DNA from: an uncultured Collinsella sp.
GTDB lineage: Bacteria; Actinomycetota; Coriobacteriia; Coriobacteriales; Coriobacteriaceae
Length of the DNA stretch: 13,939 nt
Assembly (NCBI GenBank): GCA_937969105.1
Contig: CALBUZ010000145.1
Coordinates: 1 to 13,939 of the forward strand
Direction of reading: 5' to 3'
In this document: positions 1-7,038 of the stretch, one piece after another
How positions within the stretch are numbered: position 1 is the stretch's first letter
How the letters are laid out: the number at the start of each line of letters is the position of its first letter
Position numbers and translations under genes: made by a program
The notes under the pieces: model-generated
Databases searched by the model: none
Seen by the model: the letters and a program-made list of their open reading frames with translations, nothing else
What the model was told of the DNA's origin: nothing

Positions 1-150
1 GTGAGCGTCGTGGTGCAGATCGACAAACTATCGATTGTCGTATCGGTACTATTTGCGCGCTTGGCATTCAACGAAAAGGTCTCGCGGCGCAGCGCCATCG
101 GTCTCGCCCTCATCGTACTGGGCACTGCGGCGCTCGCGGTTTGGAAGTAG
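1..150 (+). CDS. EamA/DMT-superfamily transporter, C-terminal fragment
   Basis: Only the last 49 residues lie in the window; the gene begins upstream, so the GTG at base 1 should not be read as its start. The visible part reads like the end of an EamA (drug/metabolite transporter) protein. It has a segment around QIDKLSIVVSVLFARLAFNEKVS, in which a hydrophobic helix leads into a conserved short loop ending in E-K, followed by a final membrane helix GLALIVLGTAALAVW and a one-residue tail. In this superfamily such proteins export or import small metabolites across the cytoplasmic membrane, but the substrate cannot be told from this fragment. The gene converges on the flavodoxin-ferredoxin gene with only 15 bp between the two stop codons and no room for a conventional terminator. 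Confidence 0.75.
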   Translation: MSVVVQIDKLSIVVSVLFARLAFNEKVSRRSAIGLALIVLGTAALAVWK

Positions 151-165
151 CGCGGCCAGCAGCCG

Positions 166-957
166 CTACATCCTCACACCTGGCTTGGGATGCCTGTACT
201 GACCGTGGGATGCCGTGCGCTTACCGTGCGAGATGGCAAATTTGGGACAACGGTGCAGGCAACGAAGGCAGGCTGCGCACTCCGGCTTTGTCCAGACGGG
301 AAGGCCGTCGCGCATCTCAATCGCCGCCATGGGGCAGCGCTTGGCACACAGGCCGCAGCCGATGCAGCGATCGGCATCGACGGCAAACTTGCTCGTCTGT
401 TGCATGCGCGGCAGCCCAATTGCGTGATACGCGCACGATGCAAACAGAGGCACGCGATGGCGCATCATGTTGCCCGTGCGGCGTGCCCGCACCGCCTCGA
501 TCACGGCATCAATCTGCGCCTCGGCAGCTCTATTGATACCCTCAACCTTTTGAGGGTCAGACAGATCGAAAACAGGCGTCCAGGTATCGGGCATCTTGAC
601 GCTCATCGCCGCATCTAACTCGAGCCCACGCTCGTGCAGCAGGTCGCGGGCAAACTTGGCCGATTGACCGGTCGTCGAACCGTACGTCGAAACATAGAAC
701 GTATAGGGGCGCTCGCCGCCCTTTGTGCCGGCAGCAACCGATAGGTCGACAGTCTTCAAAAACTCGATCATTGGCGTCGGCAAGCCCCAGGCGTATACCG
801 GGGCGACAAACCCCAGCCGACAGGGGCCTTCCATCACAGCAAGGTGAAGGATCTCGGCATCAAAGCGCTCAATCGACATAACTTTGTCGCTTGTCGCCGC
901 TGCAATGCGACGCGCCACATGCTCGCTGTTCCCTGTCGCGCTAAAGTACAGGATCAT
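166..957 (-). CDS. EFR1-type flavodoxin-ferredoxin fusion protein
   Basis: This 263-residue protein has an N-terminal flavodoxin-like fold and a C-terminal ferredoxin. Residues 1-10 (MILYFSATGN) form the FMN phosphate-binding loop typical of flavodoxins, and a TYGSTTG segment near residue 91 continues that fold. Residues 198-208 (CIGCGLCAKRC followed by P) and 227-237 (CAACLRCLHRC followed by P) are two complete 4Fe-4S cluster motifs. The family is expected to shuttle electrons in the cytoplasm of anaerobes; the partner enzymes are unknown. The ATG at 957 was chosen because AGGGG lies 6 bases upstream and the protein then begins exactly at the flavodoxin loop. The open frame runs on upstream, but that part is out-of-frame antisense of the channel gene. 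The gene sits 35 bp downstream of the ClC-like gene on the same strand and is probably co-transcribed with it. Confidence 0.85.
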   Translation of the reverse strand: MILYFSATGNSEHVARRIAAATSDKVMSIERFDAEILHLAVMEGPCRLGFVAPVYAWGLPTPMIEFLKTVDLSVAAGTKGGERPYTFYVSTYGSTTGQSAKFARDLLHERGLELDAAMSVKMPDTWTPVFDLSDPQKVEGINRAAEAQIDAVIEAVRARRTGNMMRHRVPLFASCAYHAIGLPRMQQTSKFAVDADRCIGCGLCAKRCPMAAIEMRDGLPVWTKPECAACLRCLHRCPKFAISHGKRTASHGQYRHPKPGVRM

Positions 958-992
958 CTCGTACCCCTGGAATTGACTCGTGAAAAACCGCG

Positions 993-2297
993 CTACTTGC
1001 GCAGCGGCTTGGGCAGTGGAATGCCGGCGGCGATGACGGCGGCGATGATCATGCAGACGATACCCTTGAGCGGGAAGCACATGAGCAGCAGGCCCACGAC
1101 CATGACCGGCTGACGCATGACGGCGCCCATCGTCGATGCTGTGCAGACGGCGACGCAAAAGACCGGATCGGCGCCGGTGAGGATGGCAAGGCCATAGCCC
1201 AGGCTTACGCCCGAGAAGATAACCGGGAAGAAGTGACCGCCGCGCCAACCAAGGTTGATGAGGGCGGGGGTCAGCATGGCCTTGACCAGACCGGTCGCGA
1301 TAAGCACGCCGGTGGGAATGGTCAAGTAGGTTTCCATGAGCACGTCGGCCTGGGTCTCGCCGGCAAACATGGTGTAGGGCAGGACCGTGCCGCAAATGGC
1401 GAGCGCCAGACCGGCTAGCATGGCCTTGACGACAGGACGCTCCCCTATTGCATGGGCAAGCGCTTCGCTCGCGTGCTCAGAGACAAAGTACAGCCAGCCG
1501 CAGATTGTTCCGATCAGCGACAGAGGAATGAGCCAGGTAAGCTCCAGGTTGCCCACCTCGGCGGACTCGAACCTGGGCATGCCCATGCCGCCGCCCATGA
1601 GCTGGCCGAGCAGCAGGTAGGTGCCCAGGCCGCCGGCAATCGCAATGCCGTAGACCGCCGTCTTTTGCGCCTTGGGCAGCTTGATGGTGATCTCGCCGGA
1701 CACGGACTCATCGTCGGCGTCTTCGCCCTGGCCGTCGGCGCTACCGGCAAGCGGTGCCACAAAGCCAAAGACGGGCGCGGTAAAGAGCGCCGTCAGGGCA
1801 GCCTGAGTGCCCAACAGCGTAAGCTCCCTAAACTCGGCGCCAAAGCGACGCATGCGGTCGCCGACCCAGCTGCACAGACCCGCGATGACGCCGGTCAGGC
1901 CGGCCTCCGGTCCAATGCTTCCGCCAAACAGCAGCGGCAGCAATGCCGCGAGCGAAAGCTTGCCCAGGTTGTCGTACGGGTAGCGCCCGTCTTGCTTAAC
2001 CTTAGCCATCACCTGGTTGAGGTCATCGGTCTTGGTGCCTGTCATCTTTTCGTACAGACCGATTAACAGACCGCCCAGCAGGCAGACAAAAAACGGGTAC
2101 GGCAAAAAGCCAAACGGGCCGCTGGCAAGCTCGGGCGAAGAGACGCCCAGCGCGTGCGGAATCTCGGTCCATAGATAGTCGATACCGTGCTCCATCGCAA
2201 AAAAGAACAGCCAGACCGCGGCACCTGCGAACGCACCGGTCACGGCAACGCTAACTAAAAAGAGCGCGCGGTTTGTGGGTTTGGCAAGGTTATCCAT
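993..2297 (-). CDS. YfeO-like ClC-superfamily ion transport protein
   Basis: A 434-residue polytopic membrane protein with about ten hydrophobic segments, belonging to the voltage-gated chloride channel (ClC) superfamily. The signatures are GGSIGPEAG at residues 125-133, corresponding to the G-x-E-G-P loop, and WRGGHFFP at 351-357, corresponding to the G-x-F-x-P loop. Both resemble the E. coli YfeO branch as I recall it. In classical ClC exchangers the residue before the second G of the first motif is the gating glutamate; here it is isoleucine 128, so canonical proton-coupled gating is unlikely. A charged loop at about 187-202 (GQGEDADDESVSGE) is probably cytoplasmic. The start has a good GGGAGGA site 5 bases upstream. 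The transported ion is not known. The EFR1-type electron-transfer gene follows after 35 bp. Confidence 0.82.
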   Translation of the reverse strand: MDNLAKPTNRALFLVSVAVTGAFAGAAVWLFFFAMEHGIDYLWTEIPHALGVSSPELASGPFGFLPYPFFVCLLGGLLIGLYEKMTGTKTDDLNQVMAKVKQDGRYPYDNLGKLSLAALLPLLFGGSIGPEAGLTGVIAGLCSWVGDRMRRFGAEFRELTLLGTQAALTALFTAPVFGFVAPLAGSADGQGEDADDESVSGEITIKLPKAQKTAVYGIAIAGGLGTYLLLGQLMGGGMGMPRFESAEVGNLELTWLIPLSLIGTICGWLYFVSEHASEALAHAIGERPVVKAMLAGLALAICGTVLPYTMFAGETQADVLMETYLTIPTGVLIATGLVKAMLTPALINLGWRGGHFFPVIFSGVSLGYGLAILTGADPVFCVAVCTASTMGAVMRQPVMVVGLLLMCFPLKGIVCMIIAAVIAAGIPLPKPLRK

Positions 2298-2336
2298 CGG
2301 GTCCTCCCGCGGTCAAAGTCGACATAGATACGTTTT

Positions 2337-2342
2337 ATTGTA
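2337..2342 (-). promoter_or_regulatory. candidate -10 element for the ClC-like gene
   Basis: On the minus strand TACAAT lies about 40 bases before the ATG at 2297. A weak TTGTCT with a short 15-bp spacer could serve as -35 region. The 125-bp gap to the upstream LOG gene makes an independent promoter plausible. I see no clear hairpin terminator in the gap. Confidence 0.3.
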
Positions 2343-2422
2343 GAGCGAGTGTGGCCCAGACAAGCTAACCATCTGCGCTGCAAACGGCACCATTGGGAGC
2401 CATAGTGGGGCAGGCTCAAGAC

Positions 2423-2956
2423 TTATCCGTTGATAATCGAGGCAATCTCGCGCAAGTCGTCGGCAAAGTAGATGCCGTGCTGGCGCCTCGGGCTCGAAAG
2501 TCCTTTATCAATCATGTGCCCGAGCAGCGCCTTGAGGTCGTTGTAGTAACCGTCCAGGTTATACAGGATGCACGGAGCACTCAGGTGTCCCAACGACACC
2601 GCGGACATGACCTCGGCAATCTCCTCGAGCGTGCCCGTCCCACCGGGAAAGGCGATGAACGCATCGCCGAGCTCAATCATCTTGGCCTTGCGCTCCGCCA
2701 TATCGCTCGTCACGATGAGGTCATCGATACCGTCATGTTGAAACTCTGCCTCGATAAAAAAGCTCGGCTCAACACCCGTCACGTGTCCACCCGCCTCGAG
2801 TACGCTATCGGCGAGCGCACCCATCAGGCCCGATTTGGACCCGCCGTATACCAGCGCGTGCCCGTTGTCGCCAATCCAGTTGCCCAGCTCCTGCACCGCA
2901 GGCAGAAACGCCGGGTCGCTGCCAGTGTTGGCGCCCAGGTACACGGTGATGTTCAT
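2423..2956 (-). CDS. LOG-family (TIGR00730-type) nucleoside 5'-monophosphate phosphoribohydrolase
   Basis: A 177-residue Rossmann-like cytoplasmic protein of the LOG/lysine-decarboxylase-like family. It carries the family signatures YGGSKSGLMG at residues 37-46, MAERK at 86-90 (usually MxxRK), and PGGTGTLEE at 104-112, the phosphate-binding and catalytic-glutamate motif. Family members release the base from nucleoside 5'-monophosphates, including cytokinin ribotides in plants and AMP or similar compounds in bacteria. The physiological substrate here is unknown, and the old name lysine decarboxylase is misleading. Length matches the short bacterial type. The ATG has AAGGGGGA 6 bases upstream. 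It starts 36 bp after the channel gene on the same strand, so the two are probably one transcript. Confidence 0.88.
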   Translation of the reverse strand: MNITVYLGANTGSDPAFLPAVQELGNWIGDNGHALVYGGSKSGLMGALADSVLEAGGHVTGVEPSFFIEAEFQHDGIDDLIVTSDMAERKAKMIELGDAFIAFPGGTGTLEEIAEVMSAVSLGHLSAPCILYNLDGYYNDLKALLGHMIDKGLSSPRRQHGIYFADDLREIASIING

Positions 2957-2992
2957 ATTTGGTCCCCCTTGTTATGGCACACGACGTTCGTC

Positions 2993-3418
2993 TTAGCGCT
3001 GGCGTCGACGATACTCGCGCACGCGACGCGAAAGGTCGGCGAGCTCGTCGCGATCGAGCTCTTCCAAATGCTCCAGATCATCCATAAAGCGCGCCATGGT
3101 GTCCTTTTGACGCATCTTGATAAGCGTATTGCAGTAGTTCACCGCCACGCCCGTGAGCATGGCGATGTAGAAGATGCTGATGACGCTCAGAATGACGGTA
3201 ATGGCGCGGGCAACCGGTGTCTCGGCCGGAATGTCACCAAAGCCGATGGTCGAGACCGTCTCAAAGCTAAACCACAGGCCATCGCCAAACGTGAGGGTCG
3301 TGGGCTCGGACAGCCAAACGGCCGTCGAGCACAGCAGATAGAAGATAAGAAACAGGCCCGTGATGCGCGCAAAGCCAGCCTGGCGCAACACGTCGGCAAG
3401 CGTCCTCAACTTGTTCAT
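2993..3418 (-). CDS. two-TM potassium-channel-like protein (Ion_trans_2 type)
   Basis: A 141-residue small channel subunit. TM1 lies at about residues 18-36, the pore loop carries the selectivity filter TIGFGD at 57-62, and TM2 lies at about 72-96. This is the minimal KcsA-like pore, expected to form tetramers in the cytoplasmic membrane and conduct K+. There is no RCK/TrkA nucleotide-binding domain. The cytoplasmic tail (residues 100-141) is short, highly charged and probably helical, with acidic and then arginine-rich stretches ending in RRRQR. The ATG at 3418 was preferred over the longer frame because AAAGGGG lies 5 bases upstream and the longer version would add 26 residues without family resemblance. 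It is the first gene of an apparent pair with the LOG-family gene. Confidence 0.85.
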   Translation of the reverse strand: MNKLRTLADVLRQAGFARITGLFLIFYLLCSTAVWLSEPTTLTFGDGLWFSFETVSTIGFGDIPAETPVARAITVILSVISIFYIAMLTGVAVNYCNTLIKMRQKDTMARFMDDLEHLEELDRDELADLSRRVREYRRRQR

Positions 3419-3487
3419 CGCGACCCCTTTTCCCAGACGTCCAATCACATTCGCTCGGTATTGTCCCACGCCTCCCCCGCAAACGGA

Positions 3488-3572
3488 ACTAGTCATTGGG
3501 GACGTTCTTAAATGACTAGTTAAACAAGAACGTCCCCGATGACTAGTCGTTTAAGAACGTCCCCAATGACTA
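3488..3572. repeat. three-unit palindromic repeat cluster (REP-like)
   Basis: Three copies of a unit built on GGGGACGTTCTT lie within 85 bp. The first (3488-3509) reads forward; the second (about 3526-3547) and third (about 3552-3572) read in reverse complement. The outer two arms, 3490-3512 and 3550-3572, are a perfect 23-bp inverted repeat. The middle copy differs from the first by one base over 22. The spacer also repeats TGACTAGT (3513-3520 and 3540-3547). I recall similar GGGGACGTTCTT palindromes scattered through some bacterial genomes, sometimes with RAYT-type transposases, but no transposase is present here. The cluster sits in the divergent intergenic region between the channel gene and the hybrid kinase gene. 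Confidence 0.85.
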
Positions 3573-3603
3573 CCAGCTGCCGGCTAGGCAGGCTGAGCTG
3601 GTA
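3571..3603. repeat. imperfect hairpin next to the repeat cluster
   Basis: The 8-bp arms TACCAGCT (3571-3578) and AGCTGGTA (3596-3603) face each other around a GC-rich loop that contains a smaller TGCC/GGCA pairing. It abuts the repeat cluster and ends about 38 bp before the kinase start, so it may belong to the leader or promoter region of that gene. I could not identify a convincing -35/-10 pair here. Confidence 0.4.
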
Positions 3604-3641
3604 TCCTTATGCAGTAATGTCTCGATTCGTTAGGATTGCAT

Positions 3642-6446
3642 GTGAGAGCTGCCACTGTCCTTCGTTCAGTTATATATCGCGGCCTGGCCGTTGTGCTTGC
3701 CGCGCTTGTCGTGCTGAGTTCTATCGCGCCTGTCCAGGCTTTTGCCGATGACTCTAGTCAGCCAGTCAAGACGGTCCGCGTTGGTTGGCTCGTCAACAGC
3801 GAAGGCTTCCAGAACGGCACCCCCGGGGAGCGTCTTTCGGGATGGGGCTACGAGTACCTCCAGACCCTGTCGTACTACACGCCCGGCTGGCGGTACGAAT
3901 ACGTCTCCGGCACCTTCACCGAGCTTATGGACATGCTCGAGGCAGGCGAGATCGACCTCATGCCCAACATCTCCTACTCCGAGGAACGCGCCCAAAAGCT
4001 GCTCTTTTCCTCGAACCCCGAGGGCACCGAGCGCTACTACATCTACGCCAAGCCCGATCGCGACGATCTGGCCAAGGGCGACCCCCAAGCGCTCCAAGGC
4101 CTTACCATCGGCTACAACCCCGACGTTATGCAAACCTTCGTTGGCCAGCAGTGGCTCGCCAACGAAGGCATTACCTGCACCTATAAAGAAATCGACACTG
4201 GCGGCGCCCTCTTTGGCGCGCTCACAAACGGCGAGGTCGACGCCATCATCATGAACGACACGCTCTCGTCGCCCGATGCGTCACCCATGTTCTACGTTGG
4301 TTCGAGCGACTACTACTTTGCCGTCCCCAAAAGCCGCCCCGACCTAAGGGACGACATCAATGCCGCCATGTCGGCAATCGCCCGCGTCAACCCACGCTAT
4401 ATCGACGAAGTCAAATCTAACTACTCGGCCCAAAACAGCGGTTCATCATCGCTCAACGGCCCCGAACGTTCCTGGCTCAAAGCAAATGACAACACCATCA
4501 CGCTCGGCTACATTACGGGCAAACTCCCCTACTGCAACGAAGACGAAGACGGCAAAATGGAAGGTTCGCTCGCATCGCTTGCGACGACGTTGCACGATAA
4601 ATTTGGCATTACGGTCAAAACCGTCGCCTTTGATAACTACAAGATGATGTCAAAGGCCCTGTCAAAGGGAAGCATCGACGTTGCGCTGCCGGTATACCGA
4701 GATTACTGGTTTGCCGAGCAATCAGGCGTTGTGCAGTCGATATCGTTGGGGACCACATCCCTCACCGCCATCCACACCGGAAGCAACCTGAACAAAGACC
4801 TTCAGAACATCGCCTGTACCAAATCATCGTTTATCAACCGAAATGTACTCGAAAGTCTGTTCCCCACAGCGACCGTGACCGAATGCCAATCCGACGATGA
4901 AGCGTTCGACGCCCTCAGGAAGGGAACGGTGCGCTGCATCCTCGCCCCCAGTTCACGCGTAAAAACCATCGGTGACCGTTATGATCTCGAGAACTGCGAG
5001 ACGGCCGAGCTCCCTGACACCTGCGAGCTCTCGTGCTGGATTTCGCGCGGAAGGCCCGAGCTGCTGGGAATCATCAACAAGGGCATCATCAATGCCGGAG
5101 AATCGCTCTCCGCAAGCAATTACTCCTCCACGTCGTACACGGCCCAGGAATCCAACACGCTTCAATTCCTTTATCGCAACCGTGCCGCCGTTGCAGCTGT
5201 CCTCATCGGTATGTTGTCGGTCGGCATCGTCCTGCTCATCTGGGCACTCGTGCGCGCTCGAACCGAGCGCAAAAAAGCCGATGCCGCCAACGCCGCCAAG
5301 ACGGCATTCCTCACGCGCATGAGCCACGACATCCGTACGCCGCTCAACGGTATCCTGGGCCTTATCGAGATCGAGGAATTGAAGGAAGGCGATATCCAGG
5401 TCGCCCGCGAGAGCCGTGCCAAGGCGCGCGTTGCCGCCAATCACCTGCTCTCGCTAATCAACGACATCCTCGAGATGGGCAAGATCGAAGACCGCAAGCT
5501 AACACTGGAGCATGCGCCTTTTAACCTCAAAGAGCTCTGTGACGATACACTGGTGCTGTGCAAGCTCCGCGCGTCCAGTAACGGCATCACAATGCAGGAC
5601 AATAGTCTGCCGTACACCACGGGGCCATACATGATCGGCAGCCCCACCCATATCCGACAGATCATGATCAACCTGTTAGACAACAGCATTAAGTACAACA
5701 AGCACGGCGGCTCCGTCACCTTTAGCTCAAAGACCAAGCCACTCGATAACGGGCGCGCTCTCTTTTGCTTTAGCGTCTCGGATACCGGCATTGGTATGAC
5801 TCCCAAGTTTTTAAAGCATATCTATGAGCCGTTTGCCCAAGAAGGTGACGATGCGCGCAGCAAGTTCCAAGGAACCGGCATGGGCATGCCAATCGTCAAG
5901 TCGCTTATTGAACTGATGGGCGGCACGATTGAGATTTCGAGTGAGGTTGGCGTGGGGAGTACGTTCAACGTCCAGATTCCGCTCGATATCGACAAAGACC
6001 CTCAGGCAAGAGAACGCGCGGACGAGCAAGCAGACAGCTGCTCGCTTGCCGGCATGAACGTTCTTTTGGCAGAAGATAACGAGCTCAATGCCGAGATTGC
6101 CCAGGCGCTGCTCGAAAGCGAAGGCATTGTCGTAACTCGCGCCGCCGATGGCAACGAAGCGGTCGACCTATACGTTGGCCGTCCCGCCGGCAGCTTCGAT
6201 GCCATTCTGATGGACATTATGATGCCGGACATGGACGGCTATGAGGCAACCCGCGCGATTCGCCTGAGCGAAAAGGTCGATGCAGCCGATATCCCCATCA
6301 TCGCGCTCACCGCCAACGCCTTTGCCGAAGACGCCAAGGCGGCACACGACGCCGGCATGAACGCCCATCTGTCCAAACCGCTCGACTTTAACAAGCTCAA
6401 AAACATACTCGCCCGCATCAAGAAAAACGGATCCGTTTCGCTATAG
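3642..6446 (+). CDS. hybrid histidine kinase with two fused periplasmic solute-binding-like domains
   Basis: A 934-residue membrane sensor. A signal peptide (residues 1 to about 35, ending APVQAFA) is followed by a first type-3 solute-binding domain (about 43-260) with ISYSEERAQ at 110-118, whose arginine is in the place used for amino-acid carboxylates. A second related domain (about 285-495) lacks that motif. One TM helix follows at about 514-538, then HisKA with MSHDIRTPLNG (His562), HATPase with NSIKYN (Asn681), DTGIGM (Asp714) and GTGMGM (745-749), and a C-terminal receiver with acidic pair E811/D812, phosphoacceptor Asp858, Thr890 and Lys912. GTG at 3642 was chosen because AGGA lies 6 bases before it; an in-frame TTG at 3636 directly abuts the AGGA. 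It likely senses an amino-acid-like ligand outside the cell. No output protein is visible. The NimA-like gene follows after 42 bp. Confidence 0.9.
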   Translation: MRAATVLRSVIYRGLAVVLAALVVLSSIAPVQAFADDSSQPVKTVRVGWLVNSEGFQNGTPGERLSGWGYEYLQTLSYYTPGWRYEYVSGTFTELMDMLEAGEIDLMPNISYSEERAQKLLFSSNPEGTERYYIYAKPDRDDLAKGDPQALQGLTIGYNPDVMQTFVGQQWLANEGITCTYKEIDTGGALFGALTNGEVDAIIMNDTLSSPDASPMFYVGSSDYYFAVPKSRPDLRDDINAAMSAIARVNPRYIDEVKSNYSAQNSGSSSLNGPERSWLKANDNTITLGYITGKLPYCNEDEDGKMEGSLASLATTLHDKFGITVKTVAFDNYKMMSKALSKGSIDVALPVYRDYWFAEQSGVVQSISLGTTSLTAIHTGSNLNKDLQNIACTKSSFINRNVLESLFPTATVTECQSDDEAFDALRKGTVRCILAPSSRVKTIGDRYDLENCETAELPDTCELSCWISRGRPELLGIINKGIINAGESLSASNYSSTSYTAQESNTLQFLYRNRAAVAAVLIGMLSVGIVLLIWALVRARTERKKADAANAAKTAFLTRMSHDIRTPLNGILGLIEIEELKEGDIQVARESRAKARVAANHLLSLINDILEMGKIEDRKLTLEHAPFNLKELCDDTLVLCKLRASSNGITMQDNSLPYTTGPYMIGSPTHIRQIMINLLDNSIKYNKHGGSVTFSSKTKPLDNGRALFCFSVSDTGIGMTPKFLKHIYEPFAQEGDDARSKFQGTGMGMPIVKSLIELMGGTIEISSEVGVGSTFNVQIPLDIDKDPQARERADEQADSCSLAGMNVLLAEDNELNAEIAQALLESEGIVVTRAADGNEAVDLYVGRPAGSFDAILMDIMMPDMDGYEATRAIRLSEKVDAADIPIIALTANAFAEDAKAAHDAGMNAHLSKPLDFNKLKNILARIKKNGSVSL

Positions 6447-6488
6447 TTTGTGCCCAACCACCACGCACGACCAGAAAGGAAGCCAACG

Positions 6489-6968
6489 ATGTTTAGGCCC
6501 TTACGTCGAAAGAAACGCGCCATCACTGACGAGGAAGCACGCGAACTGCTCGCCACCTGCAAGCGCGGCGTCTTTGCCGTCAACGGCGACGATGGCTACC
6601 CGTACGCCATTCCCGTCAACTACTTCTTTGACGCCGAGCACGACAAGATTTATTTCCATGGCGCCAAGGCCGGCCACAAGGTCGACGCACTCAAGCGCGA
6701 TGACAAGGTCTGCTTTACCGTTTACGGCAACGAGTGGTACCAGGACGGTGACTGGGCTCCCTACGTTATGAGTACCGTGGTCTTTGGCCGCTGTCGCCTG
6801 GCGAATGACACCCCCGCGTTTATCGAGGACAAAGTCCGCCAGCTCGCCCTTAAGTACTACCCTTCTGCCGAAGAAGTCGAAGAGGAAATCGCCAAGGACA
6901 TTAAGGGCGTCCAGCTCTACGAGATTACGATTGAGCATCTCTGCGGCAAGCAGATTCAAGAAAAGTAA
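6489..6968 (+). CDS. NimA-like / PNPOx-fold flavin-binding protein
   Basis: A 159-residue protein of the pyridoxamine 5'-phosphate oxidase-like split-barrel fold, in the branch that includes 5-nitroimidazole reductase NimA. The recognisable core is YPYAIPVNYFFD (37-48) followed by KIYFHGAKAGHKVDALKRD (53-71), with FHGA and GHK in the usual positions for contacting the flavin. Family members reduce or bind small substrates with FMN or F420. The name does not prove nitroimidazole resistance, and no substrate is implied by the sequence. The ATG at 6489 has AAAGGA 8 bases upstream; an earlier in-frame GTG (6450) has no such site and would add an unrelated extension. It lies 42 bp after the hybrid kinase stop and is probably on the same transcript. 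Confidence 0.82.
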   Translation: MFRPLRRKKRAITDEEARELLATCKRGVFAVNGDDGYPYAIPVNYFFDAEHDKIYFHGAKAGHKVDALKRDDKVCFTVYGNEWYQDGDWAPYVMSTVVFGRCRLANDTPAFIEDKVRQLALKYYPSAEEVEEEIAKDIKGVQLYEITIEHLCGKQIQEK

Positions 6969-6996
6969 GCCTCAAAAGCAAAACTCACAAATAGCA

Positions 6997-7036
6997 ATAT
7001 GGCCCGGTTCCAACCCACCTTGGAACCGGGCCATAT
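6997..7036. terminator. bidirectional terminator between convergent genes
   Basis: A perfect 17-bp stem pairs 6997-7013 (ATATGGCCCGGTTCCAA) with 7020-7036 around a 6-base loop, CCCACC. It begins 28 bp after the NimA-like gene stop and ends 2 bp before the stop of the converging kinase gene. The T-rich stretch following the hairpin is better on the minus strand than on the plus strand, but the stem should act in both directions. Confidence 0.8.
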
Positions 7037-7038
7037 GC

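Noticed and set aside
958..1395. Upstream extension of the flavodoxin-ferredoxin to 409 residues
   Set aside because: This part is the ClC-like gene read in another frame on the same strand, and the flavodoxin fold begins at 957 with a good ribosome site.
2393..3511. Plus-strand open frame of 372 codons
   Set aside because: It runs antisense across both the LOG-family and channel genes and their spacer, with no ribosome site; a by-product of high GC.
3488..3603. Possible CRISPR-like array
   Set aside because: Only three units, in alternating orientation and without regular unique spacers; no cas gene is present.
3636..3641. TTG start for the fused hybrid kinase
   Set aside because: The AGGA ribosome site directly touches this TTG, leaving no spacing, while the in-frame GTG at 3642 has the normal 6 bases.
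6489..6968. Calling the PNPOx-fold gene a nitroimidazole resistance gene
   Set aside because: Resemblance is to the broad family; nothing in the sequence shows that the protein confers resistance.
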